Shown here one piece after another: positions 32,740 to 41,599 of a stretch of DNA of 64,000 bases (the first letter of the stretch is position 1; each line of letters starts with the position of its first letter). Source of the DNA: Pyrobaculum arsenaticum DSM 13514 (GTDB lineage Archaea; Thermoproteota; Thermoprotei; Thermoproteales; Thermoproteaceae); the NCBI RefSeq assembly GCF_000016385.1, contig NC_009376.1:1488001-1552000 (forward strand). Direction: 5' to 3'. The notes below the pieces were generated by a model. The model had not been told where the DNA came from. It worked only from the letters and a program-made list of their open reading frames with translations, and did no database searches. The position numbers and the translations under genes were made by a program.

Positions 32740-33099
32740 AATAATATTGTAGCCAACTAGGCCGTGTTTATGTATGGTTAAAAACGCCGCCTCATTAGCG
32801 AGACTTTTCGCCGGCTAAGGCGCGTTAGCTGGAGGAAGCCGACAAGAAGGCCAAGCAACTGGGCCGACTAGTCTATACACGGCGTGTCGGCTTGGCCACA
32901 GGCAACTACGGGAAGGTGCCCGGCCTGCAACGGAGGGACCGAGACAGCCGAGAGATTAGATTGAGGACGGAGTACGGGTGTTACTCGGGGGCTAGACCCC
33001 TCGCGGGGAACTCTGAGCCACAGTGACGCTCTATGTGTACAACGCGCGGTGGTTTGCCTCGTCGCGGCCATGCGCCGGGGTGTGCCGTCGCCGCGTGGC
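32740..33099. other. Intergenic stretch with a gene remnant and long inverted repeats
   Basis: No intact gene is visible in 360 bases. On the plus strand a frame from about 32827 to 33026 has normal-looking codon use (LEEADKKAKQLGRLVYTRRV, then GLATGNYGKVPG) but no start, and it ends at a TGA; I cannot name its source. The same bases hold inverted repeats: AAGCCGACA (32837-32845) with TGTCGGCTT (32887-32895), and GGCCAAGC (32849-32856) with GCTTGGCC (32892-32899), which could form alternative hairpins. Confidence 0.35.
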
Positions 33100-33827
33100 T
33101 TACCCAATCCTGAAGTAGCGCCCCGTGGTGTTGTAAAGCGGCTCGCCCAGCCTCAGCTCGGCGGGGTTTAAAGACGCATTCACCACGTAGGAGCAGCGGC
33201 TGATCACAGGACCGAGAACCTCCTCCTTCACGCCGACCTCGGCCCCCTCAGGCAGATCAATGTAGACACCGGAGCCGCCGAAAACCACAGTTCTGTTAAA
33301 CAGCTGGTACCAGGGATTGTATAGAAAAAGTGACGTACCCAACGCTCTTGTTGACATTCACCGTGATCAACACCGCGACGGGGTAGCCAATCGCCGGGTA
33401 GACGGCGCGGCAGGTCTCGTCTTTGACATACTTCTCGCAGTAACACCTCACCACTATGTCGGTGTGAAACGGATCATGTCTGCTTAGCCCACCTGCCAGC
33501 GCCTCCCGGACTAAGACCACGTAATAGTAGCCGCGGGCCCTCCCAGCCGCTAGGCAAGCCCAACGTTCGCCCCAGTATCCGCCCCAGTCAATGGGCAAAG
33601 GCGGGTTGAGGACGACTTCGCCTCTGTACTCGCAACCGCTCCAGACCGTCCCGCTGGCGTTTACAAAGCCGCCAAGACACGTGATGTTAAGCCCCAGCTT
33701 GCACACATCCCCACGGCCCCCCTCAACAGTCGCGTTGCCGGCTGTAGAAGGGGTGTGTTGCGTGACTAGAAACAACACGGCGGCTGAGGCCCCCCAACGC
33801 CAAGAAAAGCGCCGACAAGTACCTCAC
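33100..33827 (-). pseudogene. Surface glycoprotein-like gene with two single-base frameshifts
   Basis: Three minus-strand frames join into one secreted protein of about 240 residues. GTG 33827 starts a signal-type helix (RYLSALFLALG) whose frame is lost at a run of six C (33790-33795); with five it continues as GASAAVLFLVTQHT. The main frame (33296-33770) holds several Cys and N-glycosylation sequons (NAT, NIT, NAS, NKS). At a TTTTT run near 33328-33332 the frame shifts again; with four T it continues as VTFLYNPWYQLFNRTVV into the last frame (33100-33325), which has more sequons (NRT, NAS, NTT). Family unknown. Both defects are one-base gains in runs, so true mutation or sequencing error are both possible. 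Confidence 0.6.
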
Positions 33828-34072
33828 AGCGTTAGATCTACATACACTGGGAGGTCGCATATGAGAGTTATATACGATTCAATAAATCTGCTGTACGCGC
33901 CTAGGCCCCTTCCATTTACCGTACGCCCCAGCACTGTTTGAAGTCTGAGGTTCATATTATAATCTTGTTTATTCCCAGGCTGAGAAACTATCCTCGCCCT
34001 CTGAATAGCATTTATGCAGAGACGTAGAAAGGGGTACCGTCACTGTAAGGCTCTGAGCCGACGCTTTGACCC

Positions 34073-34453
34073 TTAGTGGCATTTTTCTCTACATATTTCC
34101 TCTAGAAGCAGAATACAATCAAAATATTTAACAATTATATACACATATAATATTAGTGAAGTTATATATATTAATGTTTCAATATAGTACCTCCTAGCTA
34201 AGGCGGCAAGCGTAGCGATGGCCGCCACCGACGCATCAGCTACGAGAGCCGCTAGCTCAGCCGCTGTCGGCGTGATTGAGAAGCACGCAAGCATCGGAGG
34301 CACGTTGCAAATACCGGCCGCCAAGGCCATGATAGGAGGCACTAGCGCGATACCAACACCGACTAAGATTAGAGCTCTTGTAGCCCCCCTTAAGATTAGA
34401 AAAAGAATAACGAGCTGAGCAAAAAAGTCTAAAAGAAAGATAGAAAATATCAT
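34073..34453 (-). CDS. Membrane protein, about four helices, partner of protease fragment
   Basis: From ATG 34453 the protein is 126 residues with hydrophobic stretches at about 1-25, 28-50, 62-85 and 92-115, and a Cys-containing tail (LLLEEICREKCH). No family recognised. The start is chosen because ATG 34453 overlaps the stop of the upstream protease-like gene as ATGA; the in-frame extension to 34495 would run into that gene. The two are therefore co-translated. Confidence 0.6.
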   Translation of the reverse strand: MIFSIFLLDFFAQLVILFLILRGATRALILVGVGIALVPPIMALAAGICNVPPMLACFSITPTAAELAALVADASVAAIATLAALARRYYIETLIYITSLILYVYIIVKYFDCILLLEEICREKCH

Positions 34454-34743
34454 CGTGTTAGCTTCACATAGATCCAGTCTAATGTAGCAACCCACATTAG
34501 GCTTGGGTAGCCGAGGCGCCCAGTTAATACGCCGTAAGCCGAAACCCCTCCGCTTTGTAACCTGTATATTGGCGAACCACTGTCACCTGCCTGGAATTTT
34601 TGAGGAGATATGTCAACTTCCGTGTGACACCTCATAACAACCCAATAGTTGGAGGATGGCGAGGTTACATAATTGCACACCCAAAGCGACGTCGCCTTCC
34701 CACTTACTACAGTCTGGCTCCACCCCAGCTGGGCGCGAGCCAT
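34450..34743 (-). CDS. C-terminal half of a chymotrypsin/alpha-lytic-like serine protease
   Basis: The 97-residue protein carries the active-site serine motif AGDSGSPIYRLQSGGVSAYG and upstream WSQTVVSGKATSLW, the pattern of the C-terminal beta-barrel in S1 proteases. The His and Asp of the triad belong to the missing N-terminal barrel, and no trace of it occurs upstream. There is no signal peptide. Yet the gene has a clean promoter (TTTAAA at 34766-34771, centred 25 bases from the ATG) and an ATGA overlap with a membrane protein, so it may be expressed as a stand-alone domain. It may alternatively be a remnant. Confidence 0.65.
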   Translation of the reverse strand: MARAQLGWSQTVVSGKATSLWVCNYVTSPSSNYWVVMRCHTEVDISPQKFQAGDSGSPIYRLQSGGVSAYGVLTGRLGYPSLMWVATLDWIYVKLTR

Positions 34744-34765
34744 ACGTCAAGAGTTAGCTTTTTAC

Positions 34766-34771
34766 TTTAAA
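34766..34771 (-). promoter_or_regulatory. TATA box of the protease-fragment operon
   Basis: TTTAAA within CTTTAAATT is centred 25 bases upstream of ATG 34743, the standard spacing for leaderless mRNAs in this window. Confidence 0.55.
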
Positions 34772-35008
34772 TTTTTTCAAAACAATTTTGCTAAATATGC
34801 TTGGATATAGACAGTACTAGCTCGTATACATAAAGGCATAAAGGGGGCGCTCATTGCCTTCGCTGTTTGGGAATATAGAATTTGCACAAGATGTAAGGGC
34901 GTTCCCTTCTCTTATGCCGGCCTCCCAATCGATAGTTTAAATTACGAAGACAGCTAAAAACATTACATTGAAAAGCTAAAGTTAAAAAAATCTGTGTAGG
35001 GGCACGCT

Positions 35009-35914
35009 ATGTCACATCTAAAACTGGTACTGATTGTGATCACCGCGGTGGTGGCGGCTTTGGCGTTGGCGACTTGGTGGCCTTGGCTGTTTCCAAAGTC
35101 GATACAGCCAAGCGAAGATCTGTTTAAGGTAGAGAAAGTGGACGTAAACACATTGAGACAGCAAGTGAGAAAAAAGTGGACACGGGACAACTACTCCCGC
35201 TATGTTGAGATTGAGTTCTCCATAGACGCGGAGCCTGTAAGGAACTTCACTCTTAGGCCTGGTTACTACGTATACGAAACCGCCGTGGTGCCGCTATCAG
35301 ACGGCGCGATGTATTCAAGATATGAGTTCAATGTCACAGAGACAGAGTGGGGATATGAAATAGTAGACGTGACATACACCAACATAGTGCAAGGCAGTCG
35401 AGTAATTAAGGGCTTGCCCTTAGTAACGCACTGGCGCGTTGTCAACAACACTCTATACCTGCTCTACATCTATACCGGAGATAGCATGTACGTGGAGGAG
35501 GTGCCTATAAGGCCCGGCTCTTGCACGCAATTCGACTCTATGGTGCCGGCGGCTCCCTCGATATGGCCATATGTTAAGGAGGGGGCCACTATCAGAGTGG
35601 TGAACAAGTGGAATGTCACAGATTTGCGTATAAATATCACGAGCTTTACCGACGTAATGGCGACGTTTAAAGTCGACAAGAAACTTGTTGACTGCAACGG
35701 CCCAAGCGGCAAGTGCTACGTGATGGAGATGGAGCAGAGGATTAAGAGCAGAACTAAGTCGGAAAGCAGAAATGAGGAGCACGCTAGCACTAAAATCTAC
35801 CGGCACGTCTACCTCATAGACCTCAGCGGCGTGGTGGTCCAGGCTAGGAGCTACGACCTAGCGGCGTCACCTCACAAACTTATATCTGAAATAAATCTTG
35901 TGGAGTGGAAATAG
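35009..35914 (+). CDS. Membrane-anchored extracellular glycoprotein-like protein, 301 aa
   Basis: An N-terminal helix (LKLVLIVITAVVAALALATW) anchors or exports the protein; the remaining 270 residues are beta-rich with many N-glycosylation sequons (NYS, NFT, NVT, NNT, NIT) and three cysteines. No known domain is recognised. The next gene starts within 2 bases, so the two are an operon. Codon use is more A/T-tolerant than in housekeeping neighbours, in keeping with an accessory surface protein. Confidence 0.65.
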   Translation: MSHLKLVLIVITAVVAALALATWWPWLFPKSIQPSEDLFKVEKVDVNTLRQQVRKKWTRDNYSRYVEIEFSIDAEPVRNFTLRPGYYVYETAVVPLSDGAMYSRYEFNVTETEWGYEIVDVTYTNIVQGSRVIKGLPLVTHWRVVNNTLYLLYIYTGDSMYVEEVPIRPGSCTQFDSMVPAAPSIWPYVKEGATIRVVNKWNVTDLRINITSFTDVMATFKVDKKLVDCNGPSGKCYVMEMEQRIKSRTKSESRNEEHASTKIYRHVYLIDLSGVVVQARSYDLAASPHKLISEINLVEWK

Positions 35915-35915
35915 T

Positions 35916-36428
35916 ATGAGACGGTTTTACCTATTGTTGTTCATTTTAGTTGCAACACTACTCTCATTGTTTGTTTCTGCTGGAATTGATTGCAAACCCG
36001 ACTGTACTTGTGCGAAGTGTTGTATACAGGGTACGTGTAGTAATGGGCCTTGGAGTGGCTCCGTCTGTGGATGCGGTGAGGGTGATCCAGCATTAGCGCC
36101 AGCTCCGAATGATTGTGGAAGTGAGAATTATAGAATACCGGAGAACGAGGACGTAGATGGGTTTATGAGAAAACTTGGGTACTGCAGATCGTGATACGGG
36201 TATAGTGGGTACAGTGATGGTGACTTCACTAAAAAGATGGGCGATGGGCGTTGTAGATATCAAGTTATCGTGGATCGTACTAGAAGGATCATAACTCTTA
36301 GAGATGGCCCAGAGCCTAATTCGCAACCTGCCTATTTCTGCAATGGGAATCTATGGTGGTCATGGAGTTGTGAAGTAGATACAGTGTATCGATGGAGCCA
36401 AAGCTTTATCAGTCTACAAGCAAGCTAG
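35916..36428 (+). pseudogene. Cys-rich secreted protein interrupted by an in-frame TGA
   Basis: ATG 35916 opens MRRFYLLLFILVATLLSLFV, a signal peptide, then a dense cysteine block (CKPDCTCAKCCIQGTC) to a TGA at 36192-36194. The same frame continues without another stop to TAG at 36426: YGYSGYSDGDF, then MGDGRCRYQVIVDRTRRIIT and WWSWSCEVDTVYRW. The continuation is of the same character (Cys, Trp, Tyr-rich), so the original protein was probably 170 residues and the TGA replaced a sense codon such as TGG. The first 92 residues can still be made. Family unknown; selenocysteine use is unlikely in this lineage. Confidence 0.6.
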
Positions 36429-36682
36429 CATAGCAACAAGCTACGCATTCTTATAGCAGTATTATCACGCCATTCTCTCCTACCGAGTCGTTGAGATAAT
36501 TACTCTAGAACTGCCAAGACACGATTTTAGAACTTGCATCGGGCGCGGCGAGTGGTCCACGTGACTAGCTACGGGTTGCTCTGCATTAGTGCCTATACCG
36601 CCGATATCGGCCGCCGTTTTCGCGAAGCAGAGCGTCGCGCAGTGCATGTTCAACTATTAAAACTATGCCAAATACTGTGGTA

Positions 36683-37507
36683 ATGGCTAAGGTGTACCTC
36701 GGGCCGGCGGGGATACCGCAGTTTGTTGTTAAGGCAAAGTCGACTCTTGAGGCGGTTAAGGTGGTGAGGGAGCTTGGCCTAAACGCGATGGAGGTGGAGT
36801 TTGTCCAGGGCGTCCGCATGTCTAGAGACCTCGCGAAGCAGGTGGGCAAGGCGGCTCAGGAATACGAGGTTAAGCTCTCGGTCCATGCCCCCTACTTCAT
36901 TAATCTGTGTAGCGACGAGGTCGACAAGGTGGAGAAGTCGAGGCAGAGGCTTGTGGACTCCCTAGACCGGGCCTACTACATGGGGGCGTGGGTAGTCGTC
37001 GTCCACGCCGCCTACTACGGGAAGCTCGGGCCGAAAAAGTGCTACGAGAAGGTAAAGGAGGAGTTAGAAAAGGCGTATAGGGAGTCCGGCGTCTCCGGCG
37101 TCTATATAGGCGTGGAGGTGACGGCGCGCACCAACCAGTTCGGAAGCGTGGAGGAGGCCTTTAGCCTCGCCAAGGAGCTCCCCTTTGTCACCCCCGTGAT
37201 AGACTGGGGCCACCTCTACGCCAGGAACAACGGCTCTATCAACTACGGCGAGGTCCTCGACCTCTGGGCCAAGGAGTTCGGAGGCGCCCACATGCACACC
37301 CACTTCACCTCGATCCGCTACAGAAACGGCAAATTCGTTGACGAGCACGAGCCCATCGAGAGGAATATGCCCCCCTTCGAGCCCCTCGCCAGGGAGCTGA
37401 AAAACAGAGACATAACCATTACCCTCATCTGCGAGTCCCCCCTCCTGGAGAAGGATGCACTCGTCATGAAGGAGGTGTTGGAGAAGGTGGGAGTCCGCCT
37501 CGCCTAG
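36683..37507 (+). CDS. Endonuclease IV-like TIM-barrel protein
   Basis: The protein (274 aa from ATG 36683) resembles AP endonuclease family 2/xylose-isomerase-like barrels: MAKVYLGPAGIPQF at the start, SVHAPYFINL, VVVHAAYYG, YIGVEVTART, TPVIDWGHLYAR and HMHTHFTSIRY carry the metal ligands. In the family it cuts DNA 5' of abasic sites using zinc. Archaeal copies of this length are typical. ATG 36683 is chosen over 36665 because CTATTAAAAC (36652-36661) is about 26 bases upstream. Confidence 0.85.
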   Translation: MAKVYLGPAGIPQFVVKAKSTLEAVKVVRELGLNAMEVEFVQGVRMSRDLAKQVGKAAQEYEVKLSVHAPYFINLCSDEVDKVEKSRQRLVDSLDRAYYMGAWVVVVHAAYYGKLGPKKCYEKVKEELEKAYRESGVSGVYIGVEVTARTNQFGSVEEAFSLAKELPFVTPVIDWGHLYARNNGSINYGEVLDLWAKEFGGAHMHTHFTSIRYRNGKFVDEHEPIERNMPPFEPLARELKNRDITITLICESPLLEKDALVMKEVLEKVGVRLA

Positions 37508-37552
37508 AGCCGCCGGCTGGGCAGTTTAATATCTACATTGTTTTATTAAGTC

Positions 37553-39397
37553 GTGAAGAGGGTTGTCACCGCCTTTGACCTGCTGGCGTCTGTGGCTGAG
37601 ATGTCGCGTCTGGCAGGTGGGAAGCTGGAAAACGTATACAGAACCGGCGCCGGGTACCTTTTCAAATTCGCCGGGGGCTTCGTGGCTGTCACCAAGTTCA
37701 GGGTTTCCCTGACCGGCATCGTCCCCGAGAAGACGCACGAGGGGGCTGAGACGTTGAGGGGGCTTTTCCGCGACGAGAGGCTCCTCGCAGTCTCTATGCC
37801 CCGCTTCGACCGGATTGCGGAATTCGTCTTCCCCACCGGAAGGCTGGTGGCCGAGCTCTTGGAGCCGTTTAACATAGTCGCAGTCCGCGAGGGCAGGGTT
37901 GTCTGGCTCATGCACAGCTACAAGGGCAAGGATAGGGCCGTCGTACCAGGAGCGGCCTACGCCTACCCGCCTGCCGTCTTCGTGGACGCCTTGTCAGCCG
38001 ACGTGGAGGAGTTAGCCAAGGCCATAGACCCCAGCGACCTTAGGCGTAGCCTAATTAGGAGGCTGGGCACCGGCCCGGAGCTCGCAGACGAGCTGATAGC
38101 CCGGGCGGGGGAGTCTCCCCGGGACATCGCGGCGGAGTTTAAGACGCTCATCGAGAGGGTGCGGGCCGGGGCTCTGGAGCCGACGGTCTGCATCAAAGAC
38201 GGCGTCCCCGTAACTGTCATGCCGATTAGGCCCGTCTCCCTCAACTGCGACGAGTACAAAAGCTTCGACTCCTTCTGGTCAGCCCTGGACTTCTACTTCT
38301 CCCCCATGGAGCTGGAGGCAACGGCGGCTCAGGCAACGCAGGGCATAGCCCAGAGGCGTAAGAGGCTGGAGGCCTCAATCAAGGAACTGGAGGAGAAAAT
38401 TCCTGAATACAGGAGCGAGGCGGCCAAGCTCAAGGCGGTTGCCCACAAGCTCCTTGTGTATAAGGTAGAGATAGAAGAGGCGCTTGCCGGCAGGGAGTCC
38501 AGTATACGTGTAGTAAACGTAGACGCCTCCAAGATTAGGATAGAGTTGCCAGAGGGAGGGGGCGTAGAGCTCAAGAAGGGCCTACCCCTAGGCCGCCAGA
38601 TCACTGAGCTTTTCGAAAAGGCGAAGGAGCTGGAAGAGAAGGCGCGGAAGGCGGAGCAGGTGTTGGAGAAGCTCAGGAAGGAGCTCTCTGCCCTCGAAGA
38701 GCAACAACGCCGAGCGGAGGAGGCGCTGAAGGCGTCGGCCAAGGTGGTGGCTAAGAGGAGCTGGTTTGAGAAATTCCACTGGACGGTCACTACTGGGAGG
38801 AGGCCGGTGATAGGCGGCAGAGACGCGTCGCAGAACGAGGCGGTGGTTAGGAAGTACCTGAAAGACCACTACTTCTTCTTCCACGCCGACATACCCGGCG
38901 CCTCCGCCGTGGCGGCCCCACCCATGGATGATCCGCTTGAGATCTTGCAAGTGGCCCAGTTCGCCGCGGCGTACAGCAGGGCGTGGAAAATCGGCATCCA
39001 CGCCGTCGACGTATACTACGTAAGGGGGGAGCAAGTGTCGAAGCAACCCCCCTCCGGCCAATACCTGGCCAAAGGATCCTTCATGGTGTACGGTAAGAGG
39101 GAGTACGTAAGGCACATCCGCCTAGAGCTGGCGGTGGGCTGTAGAAGAGACGGCGACATCTACAGAGCCGTGGCGGCCCCACCGAAGTCGGCCCCCCTAC
39201 TCGCCGAGAGATACGTGGTGGTGACCCCCGGCAATAAGGAAAAGGGGAAGCTGGCCAAAGAGCTGGCCGAGAAGTGGGGCGGTTGCCCCGTAGACGAGAT
39301 AGCCGCCGCTCTTCCCGGGCCATCCCGAATTTCGGAAGAGGGGCGCGGCGCGCCGATACCGTGGGACGAGGTGGAACAAATATTTGCTACGTGGTGA
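37553..39397 (+). CDS. rqcH: RqcH/NFACT family protein (Rqc2 homologue)
   Basis: The 614-residue protein has NFACT-N (about 1-230, including RFDRIAEFVFPTG with the DR pair), helix-hairpin region, long coiled coil (about 265-400, LEASIKELEEKIPEYRSEA) and NFACT-R (about 420-540, VTTGRRPVIGGRDASQNEAV). It binds stalled 60S/50S-peptidyl-tRNA complexes and in bacteria adds C-terminal alanine tails, marking nascent chains for decay. It starts at GTG 37553, 46 bases after the endonuclease gene. Pelota at 58.7 kb acts upstream in the same ribosome-rescue logic. Confidence 0.92.
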   Translation: MKRVVTAFDLLASVAEMSRLAGGKLENVYRTGAGYLFKFAGGFVAVTKFRVSLTGIVPEKTHEGAETLRGLFRDERLLAVSMPRFDRIAEFVFPTGRLVAELLEPFNIVAVREGRVVWLMHSYKGKDRAVVPGAAYAYPPAVFVDALSADVEELAKAIDPSDLRRSLIRRLGTGPELADELIARAGESPRDIAAEFKTLIERVRAGALEPTVCIKDGVPVTVMPIRPVSLNCDEYKSFDSFWSALDFYFSPMELEATAAQATQGIAQRRKRLEASIKELEEKIPEYRSEAAKLKAVAHKLLVYKVEIEEALAGRESSIRVVNVDASKIRIELPEGGGVELKKGLPLGRQITELFEKAKELEEKARKAEQVLEKLRKELSALEEQQRRAEEALKASAKVVAKRSWFEKFHWTVTTGRRPVIGGRDASQNEAVVRKYLKDHYFFFHADIPGASAVAAPPMDDPLEILQVAQFAAAYSRAWKIGIHAVDVYYVRGEQVSKQPPSGQYLAKGSFMVYGKREYVRHIRLELAVGCRRDGDIYRAVAAPPKSAPLLAERYVVVTPGNKEKGKLAKELAEKWGGCPVDEIAAALPGPSRISEEGRGAPIPWDEVEQIFATW

Positions 39398-39586
39398 AAC
39401 CCCACACAGCGTGCATCATCTGGCCCCAACTAATAAGCAAACACCGCATCCAATGGGGTCAAGTACCACGGCTAATAAGCCACAGTAGTGAGTAGAAAGC
39501 CATTTGCTAAAAAGAGATGTTAGTAACATATCTGTAGAGATAGGTATTCTACCTGGCTGGTAGCTATATTCCATCCGCTGAAACTG

Positions 39587-40168
39587 GTGATATGTATATT
39601 AACGTCAACAATACAGTCTTCCCAACTCGCTACATCACAAATTTGTTTTAAGCCAAAACTTGGCCTAGTGAGCCCCAACAAAACGTGTGACGTGCTGTAC
39701 AAAAACATAGGGACAGCCGTCCCGAATTGTGTATACATAGACGCCATGTTGGGGTGGCTCGCCAGGATCCTACGCATTCTGTTCGGAGCCACGGTCGTGT
39801 ACAGCCCAGATGCTGAAGATGTGGAGCTTGTCGAGACTGAGTGCCTAGTTGTGACGAGGGACGAGGAGCTGTTTAGGCGCAGGAGGGGGCCTACCATCTT
39901 GCTGAAAACAGACGACCACGTCAAGTGGGTCTCCGTGTTTCTGAACCTAGGCATGAGGCCCTTCGAGAAGTCCGTCTGCCCCCTATGCGGGGGCGAACTG
40001 GAAGAGGTGGACTGCGGCGAGGCAGAGGCGGCTGTGGGGCACAAAATCCGTAGCGAGAAGTGCTGGCGTTGTGCTCGGTGCGGCAAGTACTACTGGGTGG
40101 GCTCCCACTGGCGCAGGCTGAGGAGGCTCGTGGAGGAGGCTAAGGCCGTAGCGCCGTGCAGCGGTTGA
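39587..40168 (+). CDS. Mut7-C (DUF82) RNase-like domain protein with zinc ribbon
   Basis: The family domain starts at about residue 48 (YIDAMLGWLARILRI) and runs to a zinc ribbon with SVCPLCGGEL and CWRCARCGKYYW. LVVTRDEELFRRR and ILLKTDDHVKW are PIN-like acidic positions. Mut7-C domains are thought to be RNA-processing nucleases. The 53 residues before the domain are probably not translated: ATG 39746 or GTG 39692 are alternative starts, though the first beta strand begins just before ATG 39746. Its end overlaps the convergent pyrD by 29 bases. Confidence 0.8.
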   Translation: MICILTSTIQSSQLATSQICFKPKLGLVSPNKTCDVLYKNIGTAVPNCVYIDAMLGWLARILRILFGATVVYSPDAEDVELVETECLVVTRDEELFRRRRGPTILLKTDDHVKWVSVFLNLGMRPFEKSVCPLCGGELEEVDCGEAEAAVGHKIRSEKCWRCARCGKYYWVGSHWRRLRRLVEEAKAVAPCSG

Positions 40169-41033
40169 GGAGCTTCAGGATGTACGGCGTGTAGTACAGC
40201 ACGGAGGTCAAGACCTCGGCGGCGTTGGCAAGCTTGAGGACTTCCCCCAGCTGGCTACAAGTGTATAAGCCGCCGCTGTATATAATCGGCACACCGTCCC
40301 CCGCCAGCCGCCTTGCCCTCTCCAGTAGCTTCACCCCATATCTGTAGAGGAGGAGGCCGCTCAGCCCCCCTCGCCCCGTGCTCAGCCTCCCGTCCTCAAT
40401 GGGCAATGTGTTGGTCACCACGAGCCCCCACCCAGCCTTCACCGCTTGCCTTACCGCCTCTCTGAGATCGACTGAGGGCCCAACCTTTAGGAAAATAGGG
40501 ATGTCCACGCCGTCGAGCTCCGGGGCGACCCGCCAAAACCCCCGATAGGTGGGGCTGGAGATGTTCAGCTCCACGGCTGCTGGCTTATAGTACCTGCGCA
40601 GGTAGGCCAGCTGCACTGCGAAGTCCCCGGCGCTGAAGCCCGCTATGCTGACGAACACCGGGTACTTGAGGTTGGAGATCCTAGACACCACGCGCGGCAA
40701 GCCGGGGCTGTTAAGCCCCATGGCGTTGACCATGGAGTAGGGCCAAACCCTGGCAACTCTCGGCGGCTTGTTCCCCCGCCGCGGCCGCGGCAGGGTGGAG
40801 CCCACCACGATAAAGCCAGGGCAGAAGAAGGAGAGAAACCTGGCGTACATACCAGTCTTGTCCAGCCCAGCGGCGATCCCGACGGGGCCGCAGATCTTGA
40901 CCCCGCCCACCTCCCAGCCCCCCTCGCACTTGCAAGGGGGGAGGGGCAGGGAGAAGAGGAGGCGGCCAAGCTTGTAGCTGATCTCCGGGTGGACGTAGTG
41001 GAGGGCTCTGGCTACAGCGGTCAGCAACGCCAT
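40140..41033 (-). CDS. pyrD: Dihydroorotate dehydrogenase
   Basis: The 297-residue flavoprotein oxidises dihydroorotate to orotate in pyrimidine synthesis. The N-terminal [16 protein letters not shown] followed by [14 protein letters not shown] resembles the membrane-associated class 2 enzymes, and [12 protein letters not shown] holds the catalytic loop with Ser. FMN phosphate is bound near [12 protein letters not shown] 41033 is chosen because it overlaps the end of pyrE by 13 bases; a longer frame to 41165 would run through pyrE. Third gene of pyrI-pyrE-pyrD. Confidence 0.93.
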
Positions 41034-41599
41034 TGCGAGAGGTACTCCACCGCGGAGCGGTACTGCCCCTCCCCTATGTGGGGCCTCAGAGCCTCGAGAA
41101 GCTCCCTCATTTTGTAAACGCTGTACACCCCGGCGCCGGCTCTCCTGACGGCCTCTGCGCCGCACTGCTCCCTGTCCAGGAAGACCACGACGGCTGTGAC
41201 ACGGCCTCCTGCCTCCCCAACGGCTGAGATGGCGCCCAACACGCTTTTGCCAGTGGTCAACACGTCGTCGACAACCACCGCCCGCTTTCCAGCCACCTCT
41301 GCCCCCTCTATCTGGCGACCGGCGCCGTGGCCCTTTGCCTCCGGCCTCACGTAGCCGAACGGCCTTTGGAGGAGGTAGCCCAAGACAGAGGCGTAGGGTA
41401 TCCCACCTGTGGCGACGCCGAGGATCACGTCATACTCCAACTTCGACAAGGTGGAGAGGTACTGCGAGACCACCCATTGAAAGAGGTCTGGGTGGCCCAA
41501 GACGGCTCTCAAATCTATGTAAAACGGGCTTTTGAGGCCGCTGGATAGGACGAAGTCGCCAAATTTCACCACGCCGACTTCCAGAAGTCGCTGGATCAT
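41021..41599 (-). CDS. pyrE: Orotate phosphoribosyltransferase
   Basis: The 192-residue enzyme makes OMP from orotate and PRPP. The PRPP-binding motif is [14 protein letters not shown], and the N-terminal [20 protein letters not shown] holds the orotate site. [19 protein letters not shown] is the second loop. Length fits archaeal enzymes. Its ATG overlaps the pyrI stop as ATGA; a partner OMP decarboxylase is not in the window. Confidence 0.95.

Noticed and set aside
32820..33030. RNase P RNA or SRP RNA in the intergenic region
   Set aside because: AAGCCGACA/TGTCGGCTT recalls an RNase P P4 helix, but the conserved flanking bases of the universal core are missing, and the SRP helix 8 motif is absent.
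36192..36194. TGA as a selenocysteine codon
   Set aside because: No selenoprotein family resemblance, and selenocysteine machinery is not expected in this lineage; a nonsense change is simpler.
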